Assembly: GCA_041751875.1 (NCBI GenBank)
Contig: JBGSIC010000013.1
Span: 1 to 64,000, forward strand
DNA: 64,000 bases
Direction of reading: 5' to 3'
Source of the DNA: JBGSIC01 sp041751875
Lineage (GTDB): Bacteria > Bdellovibrionota > FAC87 > UBA2466 > JACKAF01
Position 1 is the first letter of the stretch. Every line of letters begins with the position of its first letter. Position numbers and translations under genes: made by a program. Below, in pieces: positions 51,033 to 60,944 of the stretch. The notes beneath the pieces are model-generated. The model was not told where the DNA came from, did not search any database, and was given only the letters and a program-made list of their open reading frames with translations.

Positions 51033-52779
51033 ACCATTCAATTCTAGTTTACTGGGTAAGCAAGGATCATTGCGGGGGCAATTGTCTAAGTTACACGCTC
51101 TATTTCTCTATTCATTTCTGCTATTGGGCTGTCAGCCAAGCGGTAGTTACAACAACGCTGGTGTCGGCACCCTGACGGTAAGTTCGCTGACCGCGACGAC
51201 CTCAGGGTCCCTGCCCGATGTGGATCGTTGGGGCACGCTCAACTTGACCGACACTTTCGATGTACAGCTGAACGCCCACATCACGCGGTTCGGGTGGCAG
51301 AACGAGGCCCTTTCGGAGTCCGAGCCACTTCTTCCTCATTCTAAAATTAAAGTGCGCACTCTATTAGTAGTGCCGGATAAAAAGCAGTCGACAGGTTCAT
51401 GGGCTCTGGATAGAGAAAATATCGAATGCGTCAGCGGTTGGGAAACCACAACCGAAGTAGGAGCGCATGGGGAAATTCAATTTCCCTTGGCTGCCCAGTA
51501 TCTTTTTTCCGACGGTCCTCAGTTAGAAGGCCGAGCCTATCTCATTTTGGAAGTCGGTTTAAACGGGCAGACCGAGAGTGGCGTTGCGCCCACAACGCTC
51601 GCCGTACCTTTCACGGTTTTTGCCATGCAATCTTCTCTCACTCCCCGGTATTCAAAGGTTCCCTTTGAAGAGTGGAAAAACGCGTGCCCAGTGAAACTCT
51701 CGGAGGTTTCCCTGCCGGAGGCTGGACGCATCCAAAACTCAGGGCAACTGTTCGCCGCCAAAGGTAAACCGCTTCCCGAGGCAGTCGATTCGTTGAGTCT
51801 TTTCAAAGAAAAAAGTGGAATGCCGTCGTCTATTTTTACAAGTCGCTCTGCCCCTGCGAACTGGTCCTCCTCGCTGCGATCTGCTCTTGCCTTTTACACT
51901 GGCCAACTCAATGGCCATCGCGTCGATCCGCGCCGCGCACGCCAGATATTTTCCCCTCTCGCACGCGAGTTCTGTCCGCTTCTTAAGAAGGAAAGGAAGA
52001 ACTGCGCCTCGGGTCTTCCTCTCGACTACATCGTTATCGAAGATTTTAATTTTTTGGCCGGCACACCAAAAGTACTCGCCCAAGATCATGCACGTGATTC
52101 TTTGCAACTCATCACCGCGTACATGGTCGAAACGGTTCAGTCGAGCAAGGTGGATCACGGTCTAAGTAGTTCCGAACACAATTCTTCTGGCAATATCGGA
52201 AAGATTTTGGGGTTTGAAGCTTTCGGGAATGGTGGCGGGATTTTCAGCACCTGGACTCACGATGAGAATACCTATGTTGCCGTAGGCCTGTCGCGCGTCC
52301 AAGACGAGCGGGTCAGAAGCCGAAGCCGAGAGATGGGTGAACTTTCCGTCCAGGCTAAGATTCTGACTCTGGAAGCACCTGTGCGCCACTGCCTGCGTGT
52401 GCGGCCGGCGCGTGGCCACGACTGGGAGCCGTTCTTCTACTGCGAAGAAGCGAACATTCAAGCCTTTGAACACACCTGGTACTATATCGACGACACAACG
52501 AACTTTAGTGGCTTTTTTAATAGCGCGAACGAAAATAGTCGCAACAATAAGTGGACTACCCTCATGCGCGGCGAAGATAACTACGAACGTTTTCGGCTCT
52601 CATTGAATGATATGGTAATTGAGCTTCAGCAAATGCCTAAGCACTGGCAACGCACACGCGATCTTTATCAGACGAAAACTAGCGCCAGCTCACGCACCCA
52701 ATTCGCCGAAACCTTTCCTCAGGAATTAGGCATTTTCCCAGGCATGATCAGCTTCCACTCAACCGAGCAAAGGCCCTAA
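51019..52779 (+). CDS. Large lipoprotein, unknown function
   Basis: 586 aa from ATG 51019, overlapping the barrel gene by 14 bp. Lipobox LLLGC, Cys38 in this numbering. A TTG at 51082 with GCGGGGG upstream would shorten the long n-region and remove the overlap. The body has a beta-rich first half and a second half with a His/Glu/Trp-containing helical region. Not recognised. Its end overlaps the convergent phoX by 21 bp. Confidence 0.65.
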   Translation: MTFYRPFNSSLLGKQGSLRGQLSKLHALFLYSFLLLGCQPSGSYNNAGVGTLTVSSLTATTSGSLPDVDRWGTLNLTDTFDVQLNAHITRFGWQNEALSESEPLLPHSKIKVRTLLVVPDKKQSTGSWALDRENIECVSGWETTTEVGAHGEIQFPLAAQYLFSDGPQLEGRAYLILEVGLNGQTESGVAPTTLAVPFTVFAMQSSLTPRYSKVPFEEWKNACPVKLSEVSLPEAGRIQNSGQLFAAKGKPLPEAVDSLSLFKEKSGMPSSIFTSRSAPANWSSSLRSALAFYTGQLNGHRVDPRRARQIFSPLAREFCPLLKKERKNCASGLPLDYIVIEDFNFLAGTPKVLAQDHARDSLQLITAYMVETVQSSKVDHGLSSSEHNSSGNIGKILGFEAFGNGGGIFSTWTHDENTYVAVGLSRVQDERVRSRSREMGELSVQAKILTLEAPVRHCLRVRPARGHDWEPFFYCEEANIQAFEHTWYYIDDTTNFSGFFNSANENSRNNKWTTLMRGEDNYERFRLSLNDMVIELQQMPKHWQRTRDLYQTKTSASSRTQFAETFPQELGIFPGMISFHSTEQRP

Positions 52780-54291
52780 AAAAACATCTACTCCCGAGAT
52801 TGCAATGACTCCCGAGCGAGGAACGGCTGAACCGCCTGCGGGCCAATGACTGGTTAAATGATCGGCCGACAAAACCCCGGGGTGTTGAACAGAAAGGAAA
52901 AGGGTTTTGCCATCGGGGCAAAACGTCGGGCCGGTAAATTCGGCATCGACGGGCGCAGAGGCTACCTGGAGGGCCCGCCCCGCGTGCTTTCCTTGCAAAG
53001 GAATCACAAACAGTCCGTTGTGGCTGATCTTTCCCATCGGTGTAACGAGATCAGTGGTCATCCACAAATTTCCCAGTTTATCAAAAACAAGATTGTCAGG
53101 ATGCGCGAAACCGCTTCGGTCTCCGCCCACTATAAATTCAGTGGCTTTGAACTCGAGCGAGAGTGGGTCTGCCCCTTTTTCTTCAATTTTTAGAATCGCC
53201 CCCCGGTTACCTGCATCGTCGCCGGTTAGAGCGATAAAAACACTTTGGTTTTGCGGATCAATCGCTATTCCTTCTGGGCGCGGATACCGTGTTGCTTTGA
53301 GAAGGTGTGCTGCTTCGCGCGTATAGATAAGAACGTCTAAAGGCGAGGCAAATGCGGTTTTGAGTACGGGTTGCTTGTTCCAATCCAAAGATAGCCATCG
53401 TCCGGCTTTGCTATCGGCGACAAACAACTCGCCCGCCTCCAATGATCCCGCCTTTGCAGAAATAAATTTATAGAGGCACTGGTTGTCTCCGTCGTCCCCC
53501 GAATAAACGACACAGCGCCCGTCCTTTGCTTTTGTGACCGTCGCCCCTTCCCGACAATAGCGTCCCAACGCCACCCGCTTATAGGCCTTACGGGTTTTGG
53601 GATCAAACTCCACCACCCAACCATAGTGTTCCGGGGGAAAAGCCAGCTTTGCTTCCCAGTTGTATTTACTGGGACCCGCTTCCGATTTCTTCCCTTTGGA
53701 ATCACGGTCACCCACGTAGTGAGGATAATTTTCCTCGCAGGTGAGAATCGTGCCCCACGGCGTAACGCCACCCGCACAGTTTGCCATTGTCCCCACGGCT
53801 TTTTCCTGCCCTTGAATCTTAACAAGCGGTGAAAAAGGAATGACTGTCTTTCCACTCAAACGATAGTTCCCGTTGTTCTTGAAATCCACCTTCCACGCAC
53901 CCGCTTTTCGGACGAGCTTAATCAGAGAGCCGCCCACGATGTCTCTTGCCTCCTCAACGGAAAGCGGAGCCGAACCCGGCGCCCGCGCATGAACGGGCGA
54001 TTCATGGTTTACCCATAGCCACCCCTCGTCCTTGGAGAGGGGAAGAAAGGCTGTAAAATCGTTGTCGTTCCCGAAGCGTTCTCCTCGGGAATTAATCACA
54101 TCGCCAAACGTGCACAAAATTTCGGCCTTTAGGCCTGGTGCCAGGACAACCTCATCCTTTTGGGAGGGGAAGGACCCGAGCTGAAGCATTGGCGCCTTTG
54201 AGGCACGGGCGAAAGCGGGAAGTGGAAGAGAGGCTACCGCAGCGGTGCGTCCCATAAAGGTGAGAAACTCTCGGCGCGAAAACAAATCCAA
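52759..54291 (-). CDS. phoX: PhoX-family alkaline phosphatase, Tat-exported
   Basis: 510 aa from TTG 54291, which follows TGAGGA by 5 nt and lies 14 bp after the phoU stop; the longer frame overlaps phoU by 49 bp. Twin-arginine signal SRREFLTFMG at 5-14. The PhoX/DUF839 propeller shows NHESP, NCAGGVTPWGTILTCEENYP, YSGDDGDNQCLYKF and GFAHPDNLVFD. These calcium/iron phosphatases release phosphate from organic esters in the periplasm. It is the last gene of the phosphate operon. Confidence 0.9.
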   Translation of the reverse strand: MDLFSRREFLTFMGRTAAVASLPLPAFARASKAPMLQLGSFPSQKDEVVLAPGLKAEILCTFGDVINSRGERFGNDNDFTAFLPLSKDEGWLWVNHESPVHARAPGSAPLSVEEARDIVGGSLIKLVRKAGAWKVDFKNNGNYRLSGKTVIPFSPLVKIQGQEKAVGTMANCAGGVTPWGTILTCEENYPHYVGDRDSKGKKSEAGPSKYNWEAKLAFPPEHYGWVVEFDPKTRKAYKRVALGRYCREGATVTKAKDGRCVVYSGDDGDNQCLYKFISAKAGSLEAGELFVADSKAGRWLSLDWNKQPVLKTAFASPLDVLIYTREAAHLLKATRYPRPEGIAIDPQNQSVFIALTGDDAGNRGAILKIEEKGADPLSLEFKATEFIVGGDRSGFAHPDNLVFDKLGNLWMTTDLVTPMGKISHNGLFVIPLQGKHAGRALQVASAPVDAEFTGPTFCPDGKTLFLSVQHPGVLSADHLTSHWPAGGSAVPRSGVIAISGVDVFLGPLLG

Positions 54292-54305
54292 TTTTTCCTC
54301 AGAAA

Positions 54306-55004
54306 CTAGTGGGTGACGGGCTTGGAAGGATCTTTCTCTTCCTTCGACTCCCAATCGGAGTGACGAATAATTTCTCCGTCCACCATGTACACAACGTCTT
54401 CCGCTATGTTTGTTACGTGGTCGGCGATACGCTCAAGATTGCGTGAGCACCAAAGAAAATGAATATAGAGCTCAATACTTTCGGGCTTCTTCTTCATCAG
54501 CTCTACGACAGAATCGATAATCTCACGGTGAAATCCATCTACTTCGTCGTCGGCGATACACACCTTCTTAGATAAAATAGAATCGCGATCCACAAAGGCT
54601 TTCAAGCTATCGCGTAGCATACGAGCCGTCGCATCTGCCATTGAAACCATCAGTTCCGGAAGCGGAAGCGCCGGTGCTTTGGCGAGTTTTTTCGCCCGCC
54701 GAGCAATATTCACGGAAAGGTCAGCGATACGCTCCAAATCGTTGTTGATCTTCATGACCGTACTGACAAAACGCAAGTCTTCGGCCACGGGCTGATAAAG
54801 CGCGAGAACTTTGAGACAGTCCTCTTCGATTTTCACTTCTAAACGGTCAATCAGATCGTCTTCGTGAATTACCTTGCGCGCTTCTTCCACGTTACGTTCT
54901 CGTAGTGCGCGGATGGAGCGTGCGATGGTGGCTTCCACCATGGCGCCCATGGTGAGAAGCTCTTTTTTCAGCGCATCTGCGCTTAACTGAAAATGTTTGT
55001 TCAT
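54306..55004 (-). CDS. phoU: Phosphate signalling protein PhoU
   Basis: 232 aa, two repeated three-helix bundles. Metal-site residues recur as EDDLIDRLE and DDEVDGFHRE, with NNDLERIADLSVNIA and RNLERIADHVTNIAED in each half. It links the Pst transporter to PhoR and represses the regulon when phosphate is plentiful. Its first codon touches pstB. Confidence 0.95.
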   Translation of the reverse strand: MNKHFQLSADALKKELLTMGAMVEATIARSIRALRERNVEEARKVIHEDDLIDRLEVKIEEDCLKVLALYQPVAEDLRFVSTVMKINNDLERIADLSVNIARRAKKLAKAPALPLPELMVSMADATARMLRDSLKAFVDRDSILSKKVCIADDEVDGFHREIIDSVVELMKKKPESIELYIHFLWCSRNLERIADHVTNIAEDVVYMVDGEIIRHSDWESKEEKDPSKPVTH

Positions 55005-55774
55005 CAGCCGAACTTTCCTGTTACGTAATCTTCCGTTTCCCTATTTTTCGGCGTGGTAAAGATGGTTTTGGTCTCACCGAACTCAATCAGCTTTCCCTGG
55101 AACAAAAAGGCCGTCAAGTCGGAGATGCGGGCCGCCTGTTGCATATTATGCGTCACAATGAGAATCGTATACTTCTCCCGAAGTTCAAGTAAGAGCTCTT
55201 CCACCCGCGCAGTGGAAGCAGGATCCAACGCGGAGCAGGGTTCATCGAGTAAAATGACTTCGGGATCCATGGCAATGGCGCGAGCTATGCATAAACGTTG
55301 CTGCTGACCACCCGACAATGCCAACCCACTGTCATTGAGCTTGTCTTTCACTTCGTCCCAAAGCGCCGCCTTGCGCAGACACCGTTCTACTAATTCCGGG
55401 AGATCACCGCGGTACCCGTTGATGGAAGGTCCCCAAGATACGTTCTTAAAAATTGAGCCTGGGAAAGGGTTGGGCTTTTGGAAGACCATACCGACTTTGC
55501 GGCGGATTTCCACCGGGTCACTGCCCTTTTTGTAGATATCGCGACCGTGGTAGAGCACCTTGCCACGAATGCGCACACCAAAAACAAGATCATTCATGCG
55601 GTTAAAAGTGCGCAAAAGCGTGCTCTTCCCACAACCCGAAGGACCAATCATCGCAGTGATTTGGTTCTGTGAAATGCGCACGTTCACATTCTTAACAGCG
55701 GGTGCGCTGCCGTATGCGACCGTAAGGTTTTCGGTCTCCAGAATGGGTTCTGCAATGGTTTGCGCTTCTACCAT
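55004..55774 (-). CDS. pstB: Phosphate ABC transporter ATP-binding protein
   Basis: 256 aa. Walker A GPSGCGKST (44-52), the PstB marker FQKPNPFPGSIFKNVSWG, signature LSGGQQQRLCIARA, Walker B VILLDEP and the switch His in VTHNMQQA. It overlaps pstA by 7 bp. Confidence 0.97.
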   Translation of the reverse strand: MVEAQTIAEPILETENLTVAYGSAPAVKNVNVRISQNQITAMIGPSGCGKSTLLRTFNRMNDLVFGVRIRGKVLYHGRDIYKKGSDPVEIRRKVGMVFQKPNPFPGSIFKNVSWGPSINGYRGDLPELVERCLRKAALWDEVKDKLNDSGLALSGGQQQRLCIARAIAMDPEVILLDEPCSALDPASTARVEELLLELREKYTILIVTHNMQQAARISDLTAFLFQGKLIEFGETKTIFTTPKNRETEDYVTGKFG

Positions 55775-56745
55775 TTAAGTCTCCGTTGGTAGCGATCCCG
55801 AATGAAAATGGCGGCCGCGTTCATGGTTAAAAGGAATATGAGAAGGACAAGAATACCGGCAGCGGCGAGCTCATGAAAACTTTCCTGCGGACGCGATGAC
55901 CAGTCAAAAATTTGGATGGGCAAGACAGTGAAAGCGCTCGATGGGCCCTCTGGAACAAAGGCCACGTAGGCTACGGCTCCCACAAGAATCAATGGAGCGG
56001 TTTCTCCAATAGCGCGGGAAAGCGAAAGAATAATACCGGTCAGGATGCCAGGGAGTGCGGCGGGAACGACGTGGGCACTGATCGCCTGCCAACGTGTCGC
56101 TCCCAAAGCATAAGCGGCTTCGCGAATGGTATTGGGCACCCCCCGCAAGGCTTCGCGTGATGCCACAATAATCACCGGTAGAATCAAGAGGCTCATGGTC
56201 AGCGCACCGGAAGTCACGCTACGGCCCAGCGCCATGGCGCGCACAAATACAACTAACCCCAAAAGACCGTAAATAATGGAGGGGACACCAGCCAAATTCG
56301 AAATGTTGATCTCAATCAGGTTTCCGAGTCGGCTACGCTTGGCATACTCCTCCAGATAAACAGCAGCTCCCACTCCCACGGGAATGGAAAAGATCGCGGT
56401 AAAAGTAATCACCCAAAGGGAACCCCAGATCGCAGACCAAATTCCTGCCTTAGCCGGGAAGCGAGAGGGAAAGCTCGTTATAAAATTCCAGTTCAGCCAC
56501 CCCGCGCCTTGGCGAATGATTTCATAAAGAAGAATAAGAAGCATCATCACCGCAAGCGTCACGGTGCCAATGAGAACGACGCGAAAAGCATTGGCCTTGA
56601 AGCGGCGCCAGCGCAAATTCACGCTGAAATCGGATTCCTTTTCCGCGATGTCTTTTGAGTTCTGCACCGGTCTTGATATTCCCGTTAAACTTAACACCCT
56701 AACCATCCCCTTCATCAGGTTTGACTGCGCGTTGGTTGTTTCCAC
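55768..56745 (-). CDS. pstA: Phosphate ABC transporter permease PstA
   Basis: 325 aa, six helices after a hydrophilic N-terminus of about 50 residues that is longer than usual. EYAKRSRLGNLIEINISNLAGVPSIIYGLLGL and the coupling loop EALRGVPNTIREAAYALGAT are diagnostic of this permease family. Confidence 0.93.
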   Translation of the reverse strand: METTNAQSNLMKGMVRVLSLTGISRPVQNSKDIAEKESDFSVNLRWRRFKANAFRVVLIGTVTLAVMMLLILLYEIIRQGAGWLNWNFITSFPSRFPAKAGIWSAIWGSLWVITFTAIFSIPVGVGAAVYLEEYAKRSRLGNLIEINISNLAGVPSIIYGLLGLVVFVRAMALGRSVTSGALTMSLLILPVIIVASREALRGVPNTIREAAYALGATRWQAISAHVVPAALPGILTGIILSLSRAIGETAPLILVGAVAYVAFVPEGPSSAFTVLPIQIFDWSSRPQESFHELAAAGILVLLIFLLTMNAAAIFIRDRYQRRLKW

Positions 56746-56746
56746 T

Positions 56747-57658
56747 TTACTGGCTCTTGTATTTCCTAAACCGTCGGACCACCCAGAAGGCCGACAGGTT
56801 CATCACTAAAGTGATGAGAAACAATAAAAGCCCAACAGCAAAAATCGTTTGGTACTCGATGGACCCGGCAACCACATCTCCCATGCTGATCTGGACCATA
56901 AAGGCCGTCATGGTTTGGATGCTCTCAAGCGGATTCAACGTCAGCACCGGATTCGCGCCAGCGGCTAAGGTTACCGCCATGGTTTCGCCAATCGCCCGCG
57001 AAAGAGCAAGCACAAAGGAGGCAAAGATACCCGAGGCCGCGCCTGGCACCACAATCCGCGTCGAAACTTCCAATTTTGTCGCCCCCAGGGCATAGCCCGC
57101 TTGGCGCACACTGATGGGAACAGTTCTCAAGGCGTCATCGCAAAGAGAGGCAATCATAGGGAGAATCATGATACCGACCACAATCGCCGCACTGGCAGCG
57201 TTGAATACCTCGGTTTCAGGAAAGAGAACGGTCAAAACGGGGGTCACCGTCGTGATAGCGAAATACCCGTAAACCACTGTCGGGATACCAGCCAAAATCT
57301 CCAAGATGGGCTTGAGGACTCCGCGCAAACCATCCGAAGCGTACTCACTCAGAAAAATCCCACAGCCCAGACCCAGTGGAATACCGACCACGCCCGCACC
57401 AAAAGCTATCTGCAACGTGCCTGCAAAAAGCGGAAGCACACCAAACTGCTTCGGCTCAATCATCGGGGTCCAGACCTTGCCAAAAAGAAACTCAATGGGG
57501 GAAACACTCTGAAAGAAGGTCAGACCTTCCGTCACAAGTACGTAGACAATGCCGCAGGTCGTGACCACAGAAACCATGGCACAAAGGAGAAGCAATAATT
57601 TTACTGCTTCTTCTTTGAACTGCCTGCTTCGTGCCGAACTCGCCGCGTAGAGTGACAT
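56747..57658 (-). CDS. pstC: Phosphate ABC transporter permease PstC
   Basis: 303 aa, six helices. ILAGIPTVVYGYFAI and DDALRTVPISVRQAGYALGAT mark the PstC coupling loop. It lies between pstS and pstA, 1 bp from the latter. Confidence 0.93.
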   Translation of the reverse strand: MSLYAASSARSRQFKEEAVKLLLLLCAMVSVVTTCGIVYVLVTEGLTFFQSVSPIEFLFGKVWTPMIEPKQFGVLPLFAGTLQIAFGAGVVGIPLGLGCGIFLSEYASDGLRGVLKPILEILAGIPTVVYGYFAITTVTPVLTVLFPETEVFNAASAAIVVGIMILPMIASLCDDALRTVPISVRQAGYALGATKLEVSTRIVVPGAASGIFASFVLALSRAIGETMAVTLAAGANPVLTLNPLESIQTMTAFMVQISMGDVVAGSIEYQTIFAVGLLLFLITLVMNLSAFWVVRRFRKYKSQ

Positions 57659-57671
57659 AATTTATTTCGGG

Positions 57672-58619
57672 TCAGGATTTGGGAGACGCAGCGTTGGGGG
57701 CTACTTTCTTCACAAACGCCTCGAAGGTCGCCGAAGCTTCCTTATACTTTGCTTCGGGCATCGGAACATAGCGAACCGACTCCACGATCTCACGCGCGTT
57801 CTTCAAATAGTAACGAACAAAAGCCTGTACCTCTGGGCGCTGAGCCGCCTTCGCGCTGACGTAAATATAGACAGGACGCGAAAGAGGGTAGGTTCCGTTC
57901 TCAATTGTTTGGATTGAAGGGGTTACTCCGTCGATCGCAAGGGCTTTGAGTTTTGAAGCGTTCTCAGCAAAATAGGCAAAACCAAAATACGCCATCGCGT
58001 TAGGGCTCGCCGCCACCCCTTTGACCAGAGCATTATCATCTTCGCTGGTGACAACACTTTCCGTGCGGATCACGCCCGACTTTCCATTTACGTGCTCACT
58101 GAAATAATCGAAGGTACCGGAATCGTGTCCTGCACCGTAAAGCTTCAAGGGTTCAGCAGGCCAAGCGGGATTGAGATCGCTCCACTTTTTAATCTTGCTA
58201 CCAGGTTCCCAAATCTTTTTGAGTTCGGCCATCGACAACTTTTTCGCGAAGGGATTACTGGTACTAACCACAACCGAAAGGCCGTCAAACGCCACCGGAA
58301 GTTCAACATAGTCTAGGCGACTCTCCTTAGCGCACTTAATTTCCTCAGCTTTGATTTTGCGAGACGCATCGTTGATGTCCATCTCGCCTTTGCACCACTT
58401 TTTAAAACCACCGCCCGTGCCCGAGTAGGCAACGGTCACGCGAACTTTTTGATTCTCTTTTTCGCGTTGAAACTCTTCGGCTACGGCTGCCGAAATGGGA
58501 TACACCGTGCTCGATCCATCAATTCGCACCGAGCCTTCTAGTGCGTTCGCCGCACTAGGAAATAAGAAAGAAACCACCACCCCCACAAAACCCGCTATCC
58601 GCACGAAAGAGCACTTCAT
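57672..58619 (-). CDS. pstS: Phosphate-binding periplasmic protein PstS
   Basis: 315 aa. Signal peptide ends near NALE (about 26-29). VRIDGSSTVYPI near the mature start, AYSGTGGGFKKWCKGEMDINDASR and GHDSGTFDYF supply the phosphate-binding loops. It delivers phosphate to PstCAB. Confidence 0.95.
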   Translation of the reverse strand: MKCSFVRIAGFVGVVVSFLFPSAANALEGSVRIDGSSTVYPISAAVAEEFQREKENQKVRVTVAYSGTGGGFKKWCKGEMDINDASRKIKAEEIKCAKESRLDYVELPVAFDGLSVVVSTSNPFAKKLSMAELKKIWEPGSKIKKWSDLNPAWPAEPLKLYGAGHDSGTFDYFSEHVNGKSGVIRTESVVTSEDDNALVKGVAASPNAMAYFGFAYFAENASKLKALAIDGVTPSIQTIENGTYPLSRPVYIYVSAKAAQRPEVQAFVRYYLKNAREIVESVRYVPMPEAKYKEASATFEAFVKKVAPNAASPKS

Positions 58620-58671
58620 AGGAACTTCCTTTGTATCAGGGCACTATAGATTCTTCGCCTTTCTACGCTTC

Positions 58672-58715
58672 AATTTTAAAGATTCCTTAAAGACGCCAAC
58701 AAGCGCCCTTAAAGC
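58672..58715 (-). promoter_or_regulatory. Pho-box-like array of 11-bp direct repeats before pstS
   Basis: On the minus strand four 11-bp units follow one another: GCTTTAAGGGC, GCTTGTTGGCG, TCTTTAAGGAA and TCTTTAAAATT. An 11-bp period is that of PhoB sites. A TATAGT -10-like box lies at 58643-58648, and the array ends 52 bp before the start codon. The motif CTTTAA differs from the E. coli CTGTCAT. Confidence 0.6.
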
Positions 58716-58742
58716 TAAAACAGGGAATAAACGAATGAAATA

Positions 58743-60107
58743 TCAATTACTTAATGGGAGATTCACCGTAAAGCGGCTGCCCTTATCGGGCTGGCTGGCT
58801 ACCGAAATGGTACCGTGAAGCGATTGCACCAGATGCTTAACAATAGAGAGGCCCAGGCCGGTGCCGCTGATTTCGCTGGAACGGGCTTTATCCACTCGGT
58901 AAAAGCGCTCGAAAATCCGCTCATGCTCTTGCCGAGGAATCCCCACGCCATCGTCTTCGACTTCAATCTGGGCGCTTTCGCTGTCTTTCTTCACACGCAA
59001 GACAATGGTGCCGGGAGCGGGAGTGTACTTGATCGCATTATCAATCAGGTTATGTGTCACCTGACGAATCGCTTTCTCATCTCCCCAAACGAAAACGCTT
59101 TCGGGAAAAAGTTGGCGTTGCAACTCAAGTCCCTTTCCTTTGATCGCCAGTTCATGATCCTGCACGCTTTCGCTCACAATGCGATTTAAGTCGACGGCAG
59201 ATAAAGGAAGTGAATCCTTATTCGCTTCGATGCGCGCCAGAGTGAGAAGATCTTGCACTTGCTCAACCAGCTGGTCGACTTTCCCTTCAATTTTCCTTAA
59301 GAAACGAACGTTATTTTTTTCGTCGAAAAGTGCCCCACCGATGAGCGTCTCGACGTATCCTTTTATGGCGGTCAAAGGAGTTTTAAGTTCGTGCGATACG
59401 TTGGCAACGAACTCTTTGCGCACGCCTTCTAAGCGCCGTAGTTCAGTAATGTCGTGGAACACAACGACCACGCCTTGATCACTGTCGCCCGAAAGAGGCG
59501 TGGCTTGTACTTCCAACATCAGCTCTTCTTTCACGCCGCGGACCGAAATTTCTCCCTTAATCGAACTACCTTGCGTGCGGGTGGTTTCGACGATTTCCTT
59601 AATGGGCAGAAGCTGCACAAACTCCCACAACCGTTGAGCAGTGTGGCCTAAGGCAGATTCGCCCAGCAGAAGGCGGGCGGCGTCGTTACAGAAAAGAATT
59701 TTGTCCTCTTGATCTACAGCGATCACACCTTCCACCATGCTGGCTAGCATCGCGCGAAACTGCGCGCGCTCATGTGACAGAGATCCCACTCGGGCTTCCA
59801 GATCTTTTCCCAACGCTTTCAACGTACGATCCAGTTCACCGAAGCTGCCCGACGACAGTTTTCCCTTGGCCGAGTAACGTCCCTCTCGCAGGCCCTCGAC
59901 AAATTTTTGAATCGAATCCAAGGGAGCGAACATTTTACTTAAGGCGCGATGAGAAAGAATGAGGGAAACGATAACCGCGAGCAGCATACCGAACAGAACT
60001 GCCCAGCCACTCACCGAGGTCGCCGAAAAAAAGACAGGGGTCACCCCTACCAAAAAACTGATCAAACCAATGCTGAAGAACTTCCAATAGTATGGATGTT
60101 TGAACAC
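58743..60107 (-). CDS. phoR: Phosphate sensor histidine kinase PhoR
   Basis: 454 aa, GTG start overlapping the phoB stop as TAGTG. Two close membrane helices (about 9-28 and 33-53) with almost no periplasmic loop, a HAMP-like region, a PAS domain (about 115-225), HisKA with His239 in SHELKTPLTAIKGY, and a HATPase domain with DNAIKYTP, DDGVGIP and GTGLGLSIVKH. The tiny sensor loop fits PhoR, which senses through PstSCAB-PhoU. Confidence 0.93.
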   Translation of the reverse strand: MFKHPYYWKFFSIGLISFLVGVTPVFFSATSVSGWAVLFGMLLAVIVSLILSHRALSKMFAPLDSIQKFVEGLREGRYSAKGKLSSGSFGELDRTLKALGKDLEARVGSLSHERAQFRAMLASMVEGVIAVDQEDKILFCNDAARLLLGESALGHTAQRLWEFVQLLPIKEIVETTRTQGSSIKGEISVRGVKEELMLEVQATPLSGDSDQGVVVVFHDITELRRLEGVRKEFVANVSHELKTPLTAIKGYVETLIGGALFDEKNNVRFLRKIEGKVDQLVEQVQDLLTLARIEANKDSLPLSAVDLNRIVSESVQDHELAIKGKGLELQRQLFPESVFVWGDEKAIRQVTHNLIDNAIKYTPAPGTIVLRVKKDSESAQIEVEDDGVGIPRQEHERIFERFYRVDKARSSEISGTGLGLSIVKHLVQSLHGTISVASQPDKGSRFTVNLPLSN

Positions 60108-60805
60108 TATAACTCTTTAAACTTGTACCCCACACCGCGCACAGTGGTAATCAAATCGCCCGCTTCATCACCCAGTTTGCGTCGGATAGCACCGATATGC
60201 ACATCGACATTGCGCTCGACTACGATGGATTCTCCACCGGTGACTTTTTCAATCAGTTGCTGACGGGTAAAAACCCGCCCCGGTTTTGCCGCCAGTGTCT
60301 TAAGCAACCGAAACTCCGCTGCTGTCACTTCAACCAGTTCATCGCTCAAACGGACTTCGTGGCGTTCGGAATCTATTTTAAGAGGACCCACTTCAATTTC
60401 AGGAGCCGTAGCAACATTGGGAGTGCCCGTGCGACGCAAAATCGCTCGCATGCGAGCAATCAGTTCACGAGGGCTAAAGGGTTTGGTCAGATAATCATCC
60501 GCACCAAGTTCCAAACCAATCACCTTGTCTGCTTCTTCACCCTTGGCGGTTAGCATGATCAAAGGAATCCCACGCGTTTCCGGATTTTCTTTGAGCATCC
60601 GGCAAACTTCGAGACCGCTCATTCCCGGTAGCATGAGATCCAACAGGATCAGGGCCGGCTTGCGCGAAACCGCTTCCTGATAACCGCTGTGTCCCTCGCG
60701 TGCGGTGTAGACTCGAAAGCCTTCCCGCTCGAGGTTATAAACAAGGATTTCAACGATATCCGGTTCGTCTTCTACAACTAAGATTTTCTTGTTTTCGACC
60801 GCCAT
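60107..60805 (-). CDS. phoB: Phosphate response regulator PhoB
   Basis: 232 aa from ATG 60805, with GAGGGGGC upstream. Receiver domain with the acidic pair EDE, phospho-acceptor Asp56 in LLDLMLPG and Lys in MLTAK; winged-helix OmpR-type output domain with VTAAEFRLLKTLA and RRKLGD. It would bind the 11-bp repeats before pstS. Confidence 0.93.
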   Translation of the reverse strand: MAVENKKILVVEDEPDIVEILVYNLEREGFRVYTAREGHSGYQEAVSRKPALILLDLMLPGMSGLEVCRMLKENPETRGIPLIMLTAKGEEADKVIGLELGADDYLTKPFSPRELIARMRAILRRTGTPNVATAPEIEVGPLKIDSERHEVRLSDELVEVTAAEFRLLKTLAAKPGRVFTRQQLIEKVTGGESIVVERNVDVHIGAIRRKLGDEAGDLITTVRGVGYKFKEL

Positions 60806-60944
60806 AGGAGCCCCCTCATACCCTAATCGTGGTAACGGGATCAATACGCCTACCCTACTAGAATTGCATTAATTTCTCGCAAAGATCCGACTAAGGGCTG
60901 GATAAAAAAGAGTTTTACCAGATCTGAAGGGGAAAAAAGCCCCC

